Notes under the pieces: generated by a model
The model's database searches: none
What the model was told of the DNA's origin: nothing
What the model saw: only the letters and a program-made list of their open reading frames with translations
Translations under genes and position numbers: made by a program
In this document: positions 23,227 through 31,565 of the stretch, in pieces
How the letters are laid out: every line of letters starts with the position of its first letter
How positions within the stretch are numbered: the stretch's first letter is position 1
From: Faecalispora jeddahensis
GTDB lineage: Bacteria > Bacillota > Clostridia > Oscillospirales > Acutalibacteraceae
NCBI RefSeq assembly: GCF_000577335.1
Contig: NZ_CBYL010000040.1
Coordinates: 1 to 32,473, forward strand
Reading direction: 5' to 3'
Length of the DNA stretch: 32,473 nucleotides

Positions 23227-23355
23227 TAAAAACACCGGAGCTCAATGCCTGCTGCCCATAAAGACAATCAGCATTCAGAAATAACCAGTGATCGAAATCA
23301 TTCTAAGTGACTTTGTGTCGAACAAACAACATGCATCGTAAGGGGGAGTGACTGG

Positions 23356-24186
23356 ATGAAAAAAGAACTCATTCATCAAAGCATGGATTATATCATCCAG
23401 CATATTGACGAGAATCTTTCTATTGAAGACGTTGCAGAGCATTTTCATTTCTCAAAGTTCTATTTTTGCAGATCCTTTCAACAGGTGACTGGCGAAAGCG
23501 TATATGAATTTATCAAGCGCTTGAAACTGGACCAGAGCGCCGTTGATATGAAGCTGAAAAAAAACAAATCCATAACTGATATCGGGCTGGACTACGGATA
23601 TAGTTCTTCCAATTACAGCTCAGCATTTAGAAAGCACCATCACATTTCTCCATCAGAATTCCGCAAATCCACCCACGTAACGGGCATGGCAAATCCGTTT
23701 TATCCTGAAGGGCTTTCCCGCTTCGATCCATTTGAAGAATATGATCATAAAATTACAATGCAGGAGCTTCCGGATCTTTTTGTGATCTATGAACGAATGC
23801 TTGGAAATTATGTTGATTTAAAAGAAAAATGGTTTGACTTTTTAGATCGATACAAAGATGATATCAAATCAGATACCTTATTAATTGAACGGTTTTACAA
23901 CGATCCGTCAATTACCAGCCTAAACAGCTGCCTGTGTGATATTTGTTTTACCACAGATGAGTTTTGTAAATTGGACCAGGTGACAACTGTAAAAGGCGGC
24001 AAATTTGCGACCTATCGTTTTGAAGGGAAAATACAGGACATTTTTGGTACCCTACAGGGCCTGTTCAGCGTTTGGCTGCCTGAAAGCGGTTATAAAATGG
24101 ACGGAAGATGCGGGCTGAATATTTACCGGAAAATCAACAAAGAAAAAGGCTCCGTCATTATGGATCTTTGTATCCCTATTAAATAG
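23356..24186 (+). CDS. AraC-family regulator with GyrI-like effector domain
   Basis: A 276-residue regulator. The two helix-turn-helix units of an AraC domain are N-terminal (about 5-105), with LSIEDVAEHFHFSKFYFCRSFQQVTG and ITDIGLDYGYSSSNYSSAFRKHHHISPSEFRK in outline. The rest (about 120-276) resembles the GyrI-like/SOUL-type small-molecule-binding domain, including VTTVKGGKFATYRFEG and LQGLFSVWLPESGYKMDG. Proteins of this layout sense hydrophobic drugs or metabolites. The ribosome binding site is GGGGGAG. A strong terminator follows, so the next two genes are not simple read-through members, although they are likely functionally linked. Codon use is AT-richer than in surrounding genes. Confidence 0.9.
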   Translation: MKKELIHQSMDYIIQHIDENLSIEDVAEHFHFSKFYFCRSFQQVTGESVYEFIKRLKLDQSAVDMKLKKNKSITDIGLDYGYSSSNYSSAFRKHHHISPSEFRKSTHVTGMANPFYPEGLSRFDPFEEYDHKITMQELPDLFVIYERMLGNYVDLKEKWFDFLDRYKDDIKSDTLLIERFYNDPSITSLNSCLCDICFTTDEFCKLDQVTTVKGGKFATYRFEGKIQDIFGTLQGLFSVWLPESGYKMDGRCGLNIYRKINKEKGSVIMDLCIPIK

Positions 24187-24206
24187 GGCAAGAATTCAGA
24201 AGTATC

Positions 24207-24281
24207 AAAACAGACTTTCTTCTATCATGAGAATCAGCCGGATGTGGCAGTTCTCACAGAAGAAAGTCTGTTTTATTTTTT
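24207..24281 (+). terminator. Long-stem terminator after the AraC-type gene
   Basis: A perfect 17-bp outer stem (24207-24223 with 24258-24274) with an inner GAGAA/TTCTC stem, followed by TTTTATTTTTT. It lies about 20 bases past the stop. Confidence 0.92.
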
Positions 24282-24302
24282 GAAAAAGTCAGGGGTGTCT
24301 AC

Positions 24303-24851
24303 ATGTTTGATATCAGGAAAATACAGGAACGCGTCATTTTCGAGGCCGTTAGAAATAGCAGCGATCTAGAAACCGCCGAAGAAATTATATATGGACACGA
24401 CGGATCAGCAAAAAACGAAAGTAATCCCGACTGGGTGAAATCGACAATGTACCGGCTGGAAAACAAATTTGATCTGAAAACAACGAAACAGATTCGCATG
24501 GGCTGCCAATGCGGCTACGGGATGGATCAAAAGCTGGCGCTTTTAAAGGAACTGAAAGCCGCCTCATCTGATCTTGAGGATTTCGCAAGTTCAGATCGGG
24601 CGAAAACGGCAGGTCTGTTTTGCAAAGAGGGCGATCTTTATTTGCAGTTTTTCTTTTGTCCTTGCCCTATGCTTGCCGACGTGGATCAATTAGAAACAAA
24701 AACATGGTGTCAGTGTACCGCAGGATACAGCAAAGTACTGTTTGAAAAAGCTTTTGGGTGTGAAGTTGATGTAGATTTATTAAAAAGCATAAAATCAGGC
24801 GACGATACCTGCCTTATGAAAATTATTCCTAACGGTTTGATTGGGGAATAA
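24303..24851 (+). CDS. Cys-rich V4R-like protein (DUF6144-like)
   Basis: A 182-residue soluble protein I place tentatively in DUF6144. Paired cysteines stand out: CQC (68-70), CPC (about 119-121) and CQC (about 137-139), plus single Cys near 107, 152 and 170. The C-terminal stretch WCQCTAGYSKVLFEKAFGCEVDV then GDDTCLMKI follows the pattern of V4R (4-vinyl reductase-like) domains, which bind small hydrophobic ligands or metal. Metal or iron-sulfur binding is plausible. AGGGGTG lies five bases before the ATG. The DUF1062-like gene follows 53 bases later. Function unknown. Confidence 0.6.
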   Translation: MFDIRKIQERVIFEAVRNSSDLETAEEIIYGHDGSAKNESNPDWVKSTMYRLENKFDLKTTKQIRMGCQCGYGMDQKLALLKELKAASSDLEDFASSDRAKTAGLFCKEGDLYLQFFFCPCPMLADVDQLETKTWCQCTAGYSKVLFEKAFGCEVDVDLLKSIKSGDDTCLMKIIPNGLIGE

Positions 24852-24904
24852 GGAAATCAAAGTCTCATCACTGCCTTCTACGGTTCACTGAAAGGAAATG
24901 CAGA

Positions 24905-25480
24905 ATGAGCTGTTTCAAATCAAAAAAATATGAAATTATCCCTACTGAAGCATATAAAATATTTCGCAATTGTTCAGGCTGTGGAAGAAAAAATGTTTAT
25001 TACAGTACCGAAAAAATCAGAATCAATGCCAATGGCAAACAGATTGATGTATGGTTAATCTATCAATGTCAAAAATGCAAGCATACCTATAATCTGCCGA
25101 TCTATTCGCGGGTTGACAGAAATGAGCTGGATCCATCGGAATATCAGGCGCTGCTAAAAAACGATCATCAAATAGCGAACAAATACGGGATTGACAGAAA
25201 GATTCTCCAGAAAAATGATGCAGTGATTTTTGAAGAACCGGCCTATCTGTTAAAAGAGATCGGGAACAGCATCAAAGAGAATACAATTGAATTTTTTAAT
25301 CCTCATAAAATCAGGGTACGCCATGACAGGTTAATTGCAGAATGTTCGGGGATTTCCCGTTCTCAGGCAAAGAAGCTGTTAGAAAGCGGTGTACTAACAG
25401 TGATCGGCCTTTCAGATATCCAACGAGTATTTGCCTACTCACCTATGCACCTCTACCCACAGTGGCAAACGAATCTTTAA
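24905..25480 (+). CDS. DUF1062-family protein with zinc-ribbon-like and S4-like parts
   Basis: A 191-residue protein matching what I know of DUF1062: an N-terminal four-Cys ribbon (CSGC near 24 and CQKC near 55) around the conserved INANGKQIDVWLIYQCQKC segment, a charged middle, and a C-terminal IRVRHDRLIAECSGISRSQAKKLLESGVL stretch (seen in parts) that looks like an S4-type RNA-binding helix pair. AAGGAAA is the ribosome binding site. Probably co-transcribed with the Cys-rich gene upstream; a bidirectional terminator separates it from rpsI. RNA or nucleic-acid binding is inferred; no activity is known to me. Confidence 0.75.
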   Translation: MSCFKSKKYEIIPTEAYKIFRNCSGCGRKNVYYSTEKIRINANGKQIDVWLIYQCQKCKHTYNLPIYSRVDRNELDPSEYQALLKNDHQIANKYGIDRKILQKNDAVIFEEPAYLLKEIGNSIKENTIEFFNPHKIRVRHDRLIAECSGISRSQAKKLLESGVLTVIGLSDIQRVFAYSPMHLYPQWQTNL

Positions 25481-25510
25481 GGCTGAACCAAAAGCAGTTT
25501 TTCACAAAAT

Positions 25511-25551
25511 AAAAGCCCTCGGAAACAGCTTGTTTCCGAGGGCTTTTATAT
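25511..25551. terminator. Bidirectional terminator between DUF1062 gene and rpsI
   Basis: A 16-bp perfect stem (25511-25526 with 25532-25547) with a five-base loop and T tracts on both strands. It ends transcription of the plus-strand gene and of rplM-rpsI on the minus strand. Confidence 0.93.
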
Positions 25552-25558
25552 CGGTAAT

Positions 25559-25960
25559 TTATCTCTTGGAGAACTGCGGTGCGCGGCGAGCCGCTTTCAA
25601 ACCGTACTTCTTGCGTTCCTTCATTCTCGGATCGCGGGTCAGGAAGCCTGCCTTCTTCAAAGTAGAGCGCAGGTTCTCGCTGTCGTACTGCAGCAGTGCT
25701 CTGGCAATACCATGACGGATCGCACCGGCCTGGCCGGTAACGCCGCCGCCGGCAACGCGGCAAACAACGTCGAACTTGTCGGCCACATTGGTCAGCTCCA
25801 GAGGCTGACGCACGATCAGCTTCAGGGTCTCCAGGCCGAAATAATCGTCGATATCTCTATCATTGATGGTTACCTTACCGGTTCCCTGATAGATTCTCAC
25901 GCGGGCCACAGAGCTTTTTCTTCTTCCAGTTCCGTAAAAATATGGAGCCTTATCGTACAT
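25559..25960 (-). CDS. rpsI: 30S ribosomal protein S9
   Basis: S9 sits in the head of the 30S subunit, and its C-terminal tail reaches the P-site tRNA. The 133-residue product shows [39 protein letters not shown] and the invariant end RRAPQFSKR. It is the second gene of the rplM-rpsI operon, 15 bases after rplM. Confidence 0.98.
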   Translation of the reverse strand: MYDKAPYFYGTGRRKSSVARVRIYQGTGKVTINDRDIDDYFGLETLKLIVRQPLELTNVADKFDVVCRVAGGGVTGQAGAIRHGIARALLQYDSENLRSTLKKAGFLTRDPRMKERKKYGLKAARRAPQFSKR

Positions 25961-25975
25961 ACTTATCCCCCTCCC

Positions 25976-26404
25976 TTAAAGCGCCCATTCGGCGGGCTTC
26001 TGTGCGCTGTGCTTATGCTCTGCACCAGCATACACACGCAGTCTGGTAAGTGCCTCACGGCCGATGGTGGTATCCGGAATCATGCCTTTTACAGCAAGCT
26101 CCATTGCCTTTTCGGGCTTCTCACGCATCAGAGTATCGTAACGGACCTCTTTCAGGTTACCGATGTAACCTGTGTGGTGGTAATAATACTTCTTCTGAAG
26201 CTTAGAACCGGTCAGAACAGCCTTTGCAGAGTTGATGATAACAACATGATCGCCGCAATCCACATGGGGGGCGAAGGTGGGCTTGTGCTTACCGCGCAGT
26301 AAAACAGCAGCCTGTACCGCAACACGGCCAAGCGGCTTACCGGCAGCATCAATCACATACCACTTGCGGTCAACCTGACCCGCTTTGGGCATATAAGTAG
26401 ACAT
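25976..26404 (-). CDS. rplM: 50S ribosomal protein L13
   Basis: L13 is an early-assembly protein of the 50S subunit. The 142-residue product has the typical MSTYMPKAGQVDRKWYVIDA start, GRVAVQAAVLLRGKHKPTF, GDHVVIINSAKAVLTG and KRRP-region equivalents. The ATG at 26404 has AGGAGG nine bases upstream; the open frame extends 38 codons upstream through the leader without a ribosome binding site. First gene of rplM-rpsI. Confidence 0.98.
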   Translation of the reverse strand: MSTYMPKAGQVDRKWYVIDAAGKPLGRVAVQAAVLLRGKHKPTFAPHVDCGDHVVIINSAKAVLTGSKLQKKYYYHHTGYIGNLKEVRYDTLMREKPEKAMELAVKGMIPDTTIGREALTRLRVYAGAEHKHSAQKPAEWAL

Positions 26405-26502
26405 GAGCGTTTTCCTCCTAAAAAATCTTCGTTTATTCCTCGCAAACCCAACTGGGTTTTTTCCTAAAAGAACAGCTTCTCTGCGGAAGCGATGGAACTG
26501 CA
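26405..26502 (-). promoter_or_regulatory. Leader of rplM-rpsI (possible L13 autoregulatory RNA)
   Basis: About 98 transcribed bases precede rplM. They include the hairpin AAACCCA-GT-TGGGTTT (26444-26459) and an upstream AGAAGC/GCTTCT-type stem. Firmicutes often carry an L13-binding leader here; I see the right position and hairpins but cannot confirm the consensus. Confidence 0.4.
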
Positions 26503-26508
26503 TTTCTG

Positions 26509-26538
26509 ATACTACCACAACCGGCAGGGGCTTGTCAA
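26509..26538 (-). promoter_or_regulatory. Promoter of rplM-rpsI
   Basis: On the minus strand TTGACA (26533-26538), 18 bases, TAGTAT (26509-26514) with an extended -10 TG. Confidence 0.8.
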
Positions 26539-26654
26539 GGGCGAAGCTCCGTTTTTTTAATTTATTTTGTATTCCCTCTTATTTTCGCCCGTTTTTAATG
26601 CTTTACTCTCTGTTCCTGCACCTTCATTTCATATTTTACCATCTATCTTCTGTA

Positions 26655-26681
26655 AAGAAAAAACCCTCCTTTTCGGGAGGG
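26655..26681 (-). terminator. Terminator of the lipoprotein gene at 26689
   Basis: CCCTCC (26664-26669) pairs with GGAGGG (26676-26681); the minus-strand reading runs into TTTTTTCTTT. Confidence 0.85.
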
Positions 26682-26688
26682 ATTGCTT

Positions 26689-27411
26689 TTAGTTTCCGTC
26701 TTCCTGAATCCGCTGCGGAAAAACGACGCTGTCCAGCCGCCAGTTTTCCCCCTGCTTTTTCAGGCGCAGGTTTCTTTTCATGGGTGCGGAGCCCTGGGTC
26801 TGCATTGTCAGCTCTACCGTGATCTCATCGACCGTCTGCCGCATGATCACCGAAGTGTCCACCAAATATTCCATCGCACCGGGAGACAGAACCGTCTGAT
26901 CCTGCGAGAAGTACAGCACACCATCAATTTCCTGTAAAATGGGGTCTGTCCCCTCAAACAGCTCGGAGCAGTACTCCTCTGCCGCTTCAGGCGTGTAAAT
27001 CGACTGCATGCCTTCCCGTATTTTCTCAGAGGAATCATATTCCCCGCCGGTGATCGGCACAAGCCCTTCCAGCGTACTTTCTACCGCACTTTCAGAACTC
27101 TGCACGGCCTTGTCACCCACAGGATCCTGCGCGCTTTGAATGGAGAAAGCCGCCACGCGCTTCCCGGCCGATCCAGACAAATCCTGTATCATAATCTGCG
27201 ACTGTACATCCTTCGCCTGATCGAGAAGGCCTTGTACAATCCCTTTCACTTCTTCCGAAGACAGCGGCTGCTTTTGGACAAAGCTTTGAACCTCAAGCAT
27301 CTCGGCCTTTGGGGCCAGCGCTACGGATTCTTCCTTTTCCAGCGATTGAGCGCATCCCCACAGCAGGAAGAAAGCCGTAAAACAGAGCGCAATTCCAGAT
27401 AATCTGTGCAT
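26689..27411 (-). CDS. Secreted lipoprotein, possibly IseA-like
   Basis: A 240-residue protein with a signal peptide ending in the lipobox LLWGC (Cys 20), so it is anchored outside the membrane. The C-terminal half (about 130-240), with SIYTPEAAEEYCSEL, IDGVLYFSQ, a mixed strand region and a final WRLDSVVFP, resembles the IseA/YoeB fold that inhibits DL-endopeptidases of the cell wall. I hold this loosely; a generic NTF2-like lipoprotein is the alternative. AGGAGAGGA precedes the ATG, and it has its own promoter and terminator. Confidence 0.75.
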   Translation of the reverse strand: MHRLSGIALCFTAFFLLWGCAQSLEKEESVALAPKAEMLEVQSFVQKQPLSSEEVKGIVQGLLDQAKDVQSQIMIQDLSGSAGKRVAAFSIQSAQDPVGDKAVQSSESAVESTLEGLVPITGGEYDSSEKIREGMQSIYTPEAAEEYCSELFEGTDPILQEIDGVLYFSQDQTVLSPGAMEYLVDTSVIMRQTVDEITVELTMQTQGSAPMKRNLRLKKQGENWRLDSVVFPQRIQEDGN

Positions 27412-27462
27412 GTGCTCATCCTCTCCTAAAAATCCTAAATGGATATAATTTGCAGTATTAGC

Positions 27463-27491
27463 ATTTTACACTAAAAATTTAAGAAGTACAA
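27463..27491 (-). promoter_or_regulatory. Promoter of the lipoprotein gene
   Basis: On the minus strand TTGTAC (27486-27491), 17 bases, TAAAAT (27463-27468) preceded directly by TG. Confidence 0.6.
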
Positions 27492-27511
27492 GAAACGTTT
27501 TTGTAACCACT

Positions 27512-27567
27512 ATTGTCAACCAAGTAAAAATAAATATGTTGACAATCCAAATCCCTTTCTGTATAAT
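27512..27567 (+). promoter_or_regulatory. BirA-type biotin operator overlapping the bioY promoter
   Basis: The inverted repeat ATTGTCAAC (27512-27520), 17 bases, GTTGACAAT (27538-27546) fits the biotin operator bound by BirA or BioR-like repressors in Firmicutes. Its right arm contains the -35 TTGACA (27539-27544), with the perfect -10 TATAAT (27562-27567) 17 bases on. Repressor with biotinyl-AMP would block polymerase directly. Confidence 0.8.
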
Positions 27568-27591
27568 ACAGTTTATGAGGAGGTCGTAACG

Positions 27592-28140
27592 ATGAAGACA
27601 AAAAATTTAGCGCTGACCGCTATGTTTACAGCGCTTACCATGGTTTTAGGGCCGCTGGTGATCGTACTGCCATTTACGCCGATCCCGATTTCACTGGCGA
27701 TGATTCCGATTTATCTGTGCGGAGCGCTGCTGCCGAAAAGAAATGCATTCAGCGCGCTGGTTGTATATTTGATGCTGGGAGCTGCCGGCCTGCCGGTTTT
27801 CAGTCAGTTCCGCGGCGGACTGGGTATTCTGGTTGGACCAACCGGCGGATTTTTGCTGGCCTACCCGATCATGGCGTTTGTGATTGCACTTCTATTGGAA
27901 AAGCTGCCGCAGAACCGCTTTTATTCTGTGGTGATTGCCTTTTCGGTTGCTCTTGTGATCTGCTACACAGCCGGCTGCCTGATGTTTATGGCCGTGGCCC
28001 ATGCAGATCTGGCAAAGGCGCTTTCCCTCACGGTAATTCCCTTTGTTCCGCTGGACTTGGCAAAAATCGTATTTGCCGCCGCGGCCACTCTTGCTTTGAA
28101 AAAAGCGTTGTATCACGCAAAATTGTTGCCTCTTACCTGA
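27592..28140 (+). CDS. bioY: Biotin transporter S-component BioY
   Basis: BioY is the biotin-binding membrane subunit of an ECF transporter. The 182-residue, six-helix product has the family blocks TAMFTALTMVLGPLVIVLPFTPIPISL, AGLPVFSQFRGGLGILVGPTGGFLLAYP in outline and the late PLDLAKIVFAA segment. No ECF ATPase or EcfT gene is adjacent, so it probably uses a shared energising module encoded elsewhere, or works alone. GAGGAGG precedes the ATG. Control by biotin is predicted from the operator. Confidence 0.96.
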   Translation: MKTKNLALTAMFTALTMVLGPLVIVLPFTPIPISLAMIPIYLCGALLPKRNAFSALVVYLMLGAAGLPVFSQFRGGLGILVGPTGGFLLAYPIMAFVIALLLEKLPQNRFYSVVIAFSVALVICYTAGCLMFMAVAHADLAKALSLTVIPFVPLDLAKIVFAAAATLALKKALYHAKLLPLT

Positions 28141-28169
28141 ATGAAACCTATCACAACATACACAACATA

Positions 28170-28206
28170 AAAAAATCGCTCCGGTGTTCGGAGCGATTTT
28201 TTTATT
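28170..28206 (+). terminator. Terminator of bioY
   Basis: A 14-bp stem (28170-28183 with 28189-28202) with a five-base loop, followed by further T residues, about 30 bases past the stop. Confidence 0.93.
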
Positions 28207-28235
28207 CATTCAGATTCTTCTAAAATTGCTCTTTG

Positions 28236-28268
28236 AATAAAAAAACAACCACCCTATTGGGTGGCTGC
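28236..28268 (-). terminator. Terminator after the 5S rRNA gene
   Basis: CCACCC-AATA-GGGTGG on the minus strand (28249-28264), followed by TTGTTTTTT, about 15 bases past the 5S 3' end. Confidence 0.9.
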
Positions 28269-28277
28269 TTTTATGAT

Positions 28278-28393
<116 letters not shown>

Positions 28394-28428
28394 TATTCAT
28401 TTTTGCTGTCGCTCTTGGCGACTTGATT

Positions 28429-28457
28429 ATAATATCACAGTGTCGGACAAAATGCAA
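28429..28457 (-). promoter_or_regulatory. Promoter of the orphan 5S gene
   Basis: On the minus strand TTGCAT (28452-28457), 17 bases, TATTAT (28429-28434). Between it and the 5S 5' end lies a GTCGC-CAAGA-GCGAC hairpin (28406-28420) that could be a processing signal or a remnant of a 23S-5S spacer. Confidence 0.6.
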
Positions 28458-28554
28458 GCATTTTTTTAAAAAATTTTTAAAAAACTTTAATACAGCGTTT
28501 TCTCCCTCTTTTCTGCGGCGGAAACTGTCGCAGAAAACGGTTTTACACTCAAAT

Positions 28555-28803
28555 ATATTCTACCCTGGGGATGTCTCTGCGGGATTTCCCGCGATGTGCA
28601 TACAGATTCAGCCTGTATGCTGACGCAGGCATACCCCTCAGGTCGGGGAAGGCCTGCACCAGCAAAATTTCTATGCGAGGAAACTCGCTAAAAGCAAAAT
28701 AATAGATTTTAGAAGAAAATTGCCCTTCGCGACGGAAGAAATGACCCTTTCTGGTCCCTGCCCCGCGATTCATACGCAGGTTGCACCTGCCAGGCCTAAA
28801 ACC
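28555..28803. repeat. Dispersed repeat, copy B
   Basis: About 250 gene-free bases between the 5S promoter and the ABC permease gene. The core 28573-28638 aligns with copy A over about 65 bases with many substitutions. The stretch CCAGCAAAATTTC (about 28657-28669) also occurs in copy C. The right end (about 28767-28792, GCGATTCATACGCAGG then TTGCACCTGCC) matches the right end of copy A. A and B therefore share both a core and one boundary, as expected of related elements. Confidence 0.65.
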
Positions 28804-28819
28804 AAAGTTCAGAATACAC

Positions 28820-30421
28820 TCACCGCATTTCCGGCGCTTCTAAAATATTGTGGCAGGCGGCGTATATCCCCAGCGTGACAAGAATGCACCCTACAGAGAA
28901 CGCGATTCCCGCCAAATACCAGGGCAGCTGCAGAGCTACAATGGCAATCAGCGCAAGAACTCCGCCCGGAATCGCCAGAACAAGCAGAATCAGCAGCTGC
29001 AGGAATGCCAGCAGCCCTTTCGGCGCCGGCTGACCGAACAGACGGAAGAACAGAATGCTCGTTGACGTAAACAGGCATCCGAAGCTCGCATACATCAGAA
29101 TCGAGCAGATCCAGATGATCGGGTTGACCCGCAGGTACAGCCACAGCACCGTGAATGCCACAGCGCCGTCGACAAGGGGTTTGGCCAACGTGGTGGCACT
29201 GGCCCAGATCAAACGGGACAGCGAAGAGGACGGCACCAGATAAATATACGGCTTCTTCAGCTCCGCCACCCAATCTGCGGCCGCCTGAAAGAAGAACAGC
29301 AAATAAATTTCCGTAGACAATACAGAGGCGTACATTGCCTCCGCATCCATTGGGTCGCTATCGCCGCGTGAGACACGCTCCAGAAAGACTGCCATTCCAA
29401 CCGCGATCAACACAATCAGGATTGTCGAGGTCGTCAGGAATCCAAAGCGATTTTTACGGCGCATTTCGCACAGCTGCTTATAAAAGAACGTATTTGCTCC
29501 CCATCCGCCGTGAAAGCCGCCTTTTTTTACGGCATGACGGTTGCGGAATCGCGCCAGGCCCGCGCCGTTTTCATTCGCCTTCTTCTCCTGCATCGCCTCA
29601 TAGGTGACCTCTGTGCTCTGCAGTACATCCTCGTAATAATCGGGATTGCCCTTAACCAGCAAAACCACGCTGGCGACGGTCAGCACGAGGATCAGTGCAG
29701 TATACAGTGACATCTGGCCGCCGTTGCCGGAAACTGCACCGAAAACCGCACCGCGAATCCAGCCTGCCGCCGGGAATGCATCGAGCAGCGGCGATGACGC
29801 CCCCTGCAGCGCTCCCTGATATACATTTTCGGAACGAAGCGCGCCCGCGGCCACATACAAAACCGGCAAAGCCGCCACACCGTAAATCACAGAGCTGATC
29901 GTCCTGCGCCGTGCAGGGCTGCCATTGCTCAGGTTATACAGCAGCATGGAAAGAATCTGCGCCAGAATCAGCAGGAATGCCAGACCGACCATCATCATAA
30001 AAACCTGACCCGACGTCAGATCAAACATTTGCATCAGCATCGGGGAATACAGCATCAGGAACACAACCACCAGGATCATCGACGTCATCTGCTTCACCAG
30101 GCCATAGGCCAGAATCAGATTCGGCCGAAGCGGCGAAACAAACAGAAGATTCACATCCGGCATACTGAAAAACGTAGAGCCGGATTTGACCCCTGACAGC
30201 AGGATCATCACCAGCAGCCCCAAAAGCACAAAGAAATAAATTCCCCCGATCAACCGCGTGTCGGGAACACCCGTTACAGCCGTATTGCTCTGCCTTGTCA
30301 GCACAGAGAATACGATCATCGCAATGACAAACAGATAAGCAATCAGCTTACCCGGATGGCGGAGCATCTCCAGCAGGGAGTTCTTCGCCTGGCAATAGGT
30401 CAGGTAGCAAATGGATTTCAT
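28820..30421 (-). CDS. ABC exporter permease (ABC_export-type)
   Basis: A 533-residue membrane protein with about 12 hydrophobic segments in two halves, split by a polar loop (about 270-325). The half-transporter repeats, with MPDVNLLFVSPLRPNLILAYGLVKQ (in parts) near 85-110, are typical of putative ABC exporter permeases of Clostridia, which have no assigned substrate. Its start overlaps the end of the ATPase gene by four bases (ATGA), so the two are translationally coupled and form one transporter. It probably exports a lipid, peptide or antibiotic; unknown. Confidence 0.85.
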   Translation of the reverse strand: MKSICYLTYCQAKNSLLEMLRHPGKLIAYLFVIAMIVFSVLTRQSNTAVTGVPDTRLIGGIYFFVLLGLLVMILLSGVKSGSTFFSMPDVNLLFVSPLRPNLILAYGLVKQMTSMILVVVFLMLYSPMLMQMFDLTSGQVFMMMVGLAFLLILAQILSMLLYNLSNGSPARRRTISSVIYGVAALPVLYVAAGALRSENVYQGALQGASSPLLDAFPAAGWIRGAVFGAVSGNGGQMSLYTALILVLTVASVVLLVKGNPDYYEDVLQSTEVTYEAMQEKKANENGAGLARFRNRHAVKKGGFHGGWGANTFFYKQLCEMRRKNRFGFLTTSTILIVLIAVGMAVFLERVSRGDSDPMDAEAMYASVLSTEIYLLFFFQAAADWVAELKKPYIYLVPSSSLSRLIWASATTLAKPLVDGAVAFTVLWLYLRVNPIIWICSILMYASFGCLFTSTSILFFRLFGQPAPKGLLAFLQLLILLVLAIPGGVLALIAIVALQLPWYLAGIAFSVGCILVTLGIYAACHNILEAPEMR

Positions 30422-31134
30422 TCCGTGGTACCTCCATCCCCATTTTCCGTAATGGAGAAGAAGAGCTGTTCCAGATTTTCTCCGCTTTCCTCAATCTCCG
30501 CGCGGGTACGGATCGCCATGATCTTACCGGATTTCATAATCAAAGCCTTGTCCCAGAACTCAGCGACACTGTCGAGCATGTGCGTACTGACCAGCACGGC
30601 ACAACCCTGATCGCGCAGCTCGGTCAGCATCGTTTTCAGCTCCTTGATCGCGTGCGGATCCAGACCGACCAGCGGCTCATCCAGCATAATCACCTTCGGC
30701 TGCGGCAAAAGCGCACAGCAAAGACTCAGCTTCTGCTGCATTCCCTTCGAAAGCTCCTGGCCCAGCTTTTCCTTTTTATCTGTCAGCTCCATTCTGTCCA
30801 GCAGGGCCTCGGCACGCTCCCGCCAATCCTGCAGCTGATACGCCCGGGAAATAAATTCAACGTGCTCCCACACGGTCAAAAGCGGGAACAGCGCGGGCAG
30901 TTCCGGCACATATCCAAACACGCGTCGGGCTTCCGCCTTTTTGTTCGGTACTCCACAAACGAGAATCGATCCGTGAAATCGCAGGAGCCCCGCAATACAT
31001 TTAATCGCAGTCGATTTACCCGCACCATTCGGGCCCATCAGCACGGCAATCTCGCCGGGCTGCACTTCAAAGCTCACGTCGTCGTTTGCCAGAAGGCTGT
31101 CATATCGTTTTGTCAGATTTGAAACTGTCAGCAT
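30418..31134 (-). CDS. ABC transporter ATP-binding protein
   Basis: A 238-residue nucleotide-binding subunit. Walker A GPNGAGKST (about 33-41), Q-loop region, signature LSKGMQQK (about 127-134), Walker B VIMLDEP (about 147-153), D-loop GLDP and switch His in STHM are all intact. The ATG at 31134 is preferred to a GTG at 31149 because AAAGGA lies six bases upstream. First gene of the exporter operon. Confidence 0.95.
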   Translation of the reverse strand: MLTVSNLTKRYDSLLANDDVSFEVQPGEIAVLMGPNGAGKSTAIKCIAGLLRFHGSILVCGVPNKKAEARRVFGYVPELPALFPLLTVWEHVEFISRAYQLQDWRERAEALLDRMELTDKKEKLGQELSKGMQQKLSLCCALLPQPKVIMLDEPLVGLDPHAIKELKTMLTELRDQGCAVLVSTHMLDSVAEFWDKALIMKSGKIMAIRTRAEIEESGENLEQLFFSITENGDGGTTE

Positions 31135-31186
31135 ATTGTTTCCTTTCACCCTATTTTCAGGTAACTCTCATTTTTCATCCGTTTTA

Positions 31187-31215
31187 AAGATACAGGAAGC
31201 ACCCCGGAATGTCAA
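31187..31215 (-). promoter_or_regulatory. Promoter of the ABC exporter operon
   Basis: On the minus strand TTGACA (31210-31215), 17 bases, TATCTT (31187-31192). Confidence 0.7.
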
Positions 31216-31290
31216 GGAACGGCAATGATTCCCAGGTGAACAGACAACTATTTGTAAATCATCATTAAATCATTACAATGAGTAAAATCA

Positions 31291-31560
31291 TCATTCTTTC
31301 TGCTCTTCCAACAATAACTTCGTTTTTCGTTTGTTGGATAGGGATTGTTCTAAATCAAAATAAAAAACTTCCTCAAAGCTCTTTTCCAAAGCTACGCAAA
31401 TCAGCAGCGCCAGACGCGCGCTGGGACAAAACTGCAGGTTTTCAATCGAGCTGATCGTCTGGCGAGATACGCCCACCAGCTCCGCAAGCTCGCCCTGTGA
31501 AATCCGTTTTTCTGCCCGCCACATGCGGATACGGTTTTTAAAAATCAGTTCCTGCTCCAT
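31291..31560 (-). CDS. Small XRE-family regulator
   Basis: An 89-residue Cro/C1-type helix-turn-helix protein: RIRMWRAEKRISQGELAELVGVSRQTISSIEN (in parts, about 9-40), then ARLALLICVALEKSFEEVFYFD (in parts) as in the short single-domain regulators common in Firmicutes, followed by a basic tail. The ATG at 31560 lies five bases past the stop of the DUF6442-like gene, whose stop region supplies a GAGG ribosome binding site. Probably an autoregulator of the small membrane protein operon upstream. Confidence 0.92.
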   Translation of the reverse strand: MEQELIFKNRIRMWRAEKRISQGELAELVGVSRQTISSIENLQFCPSARLALLICVALEKSFEEVFYFDLEQSLSNKRKTKLLLEEQKE

Positions 31561-31565
31561 ATTCC

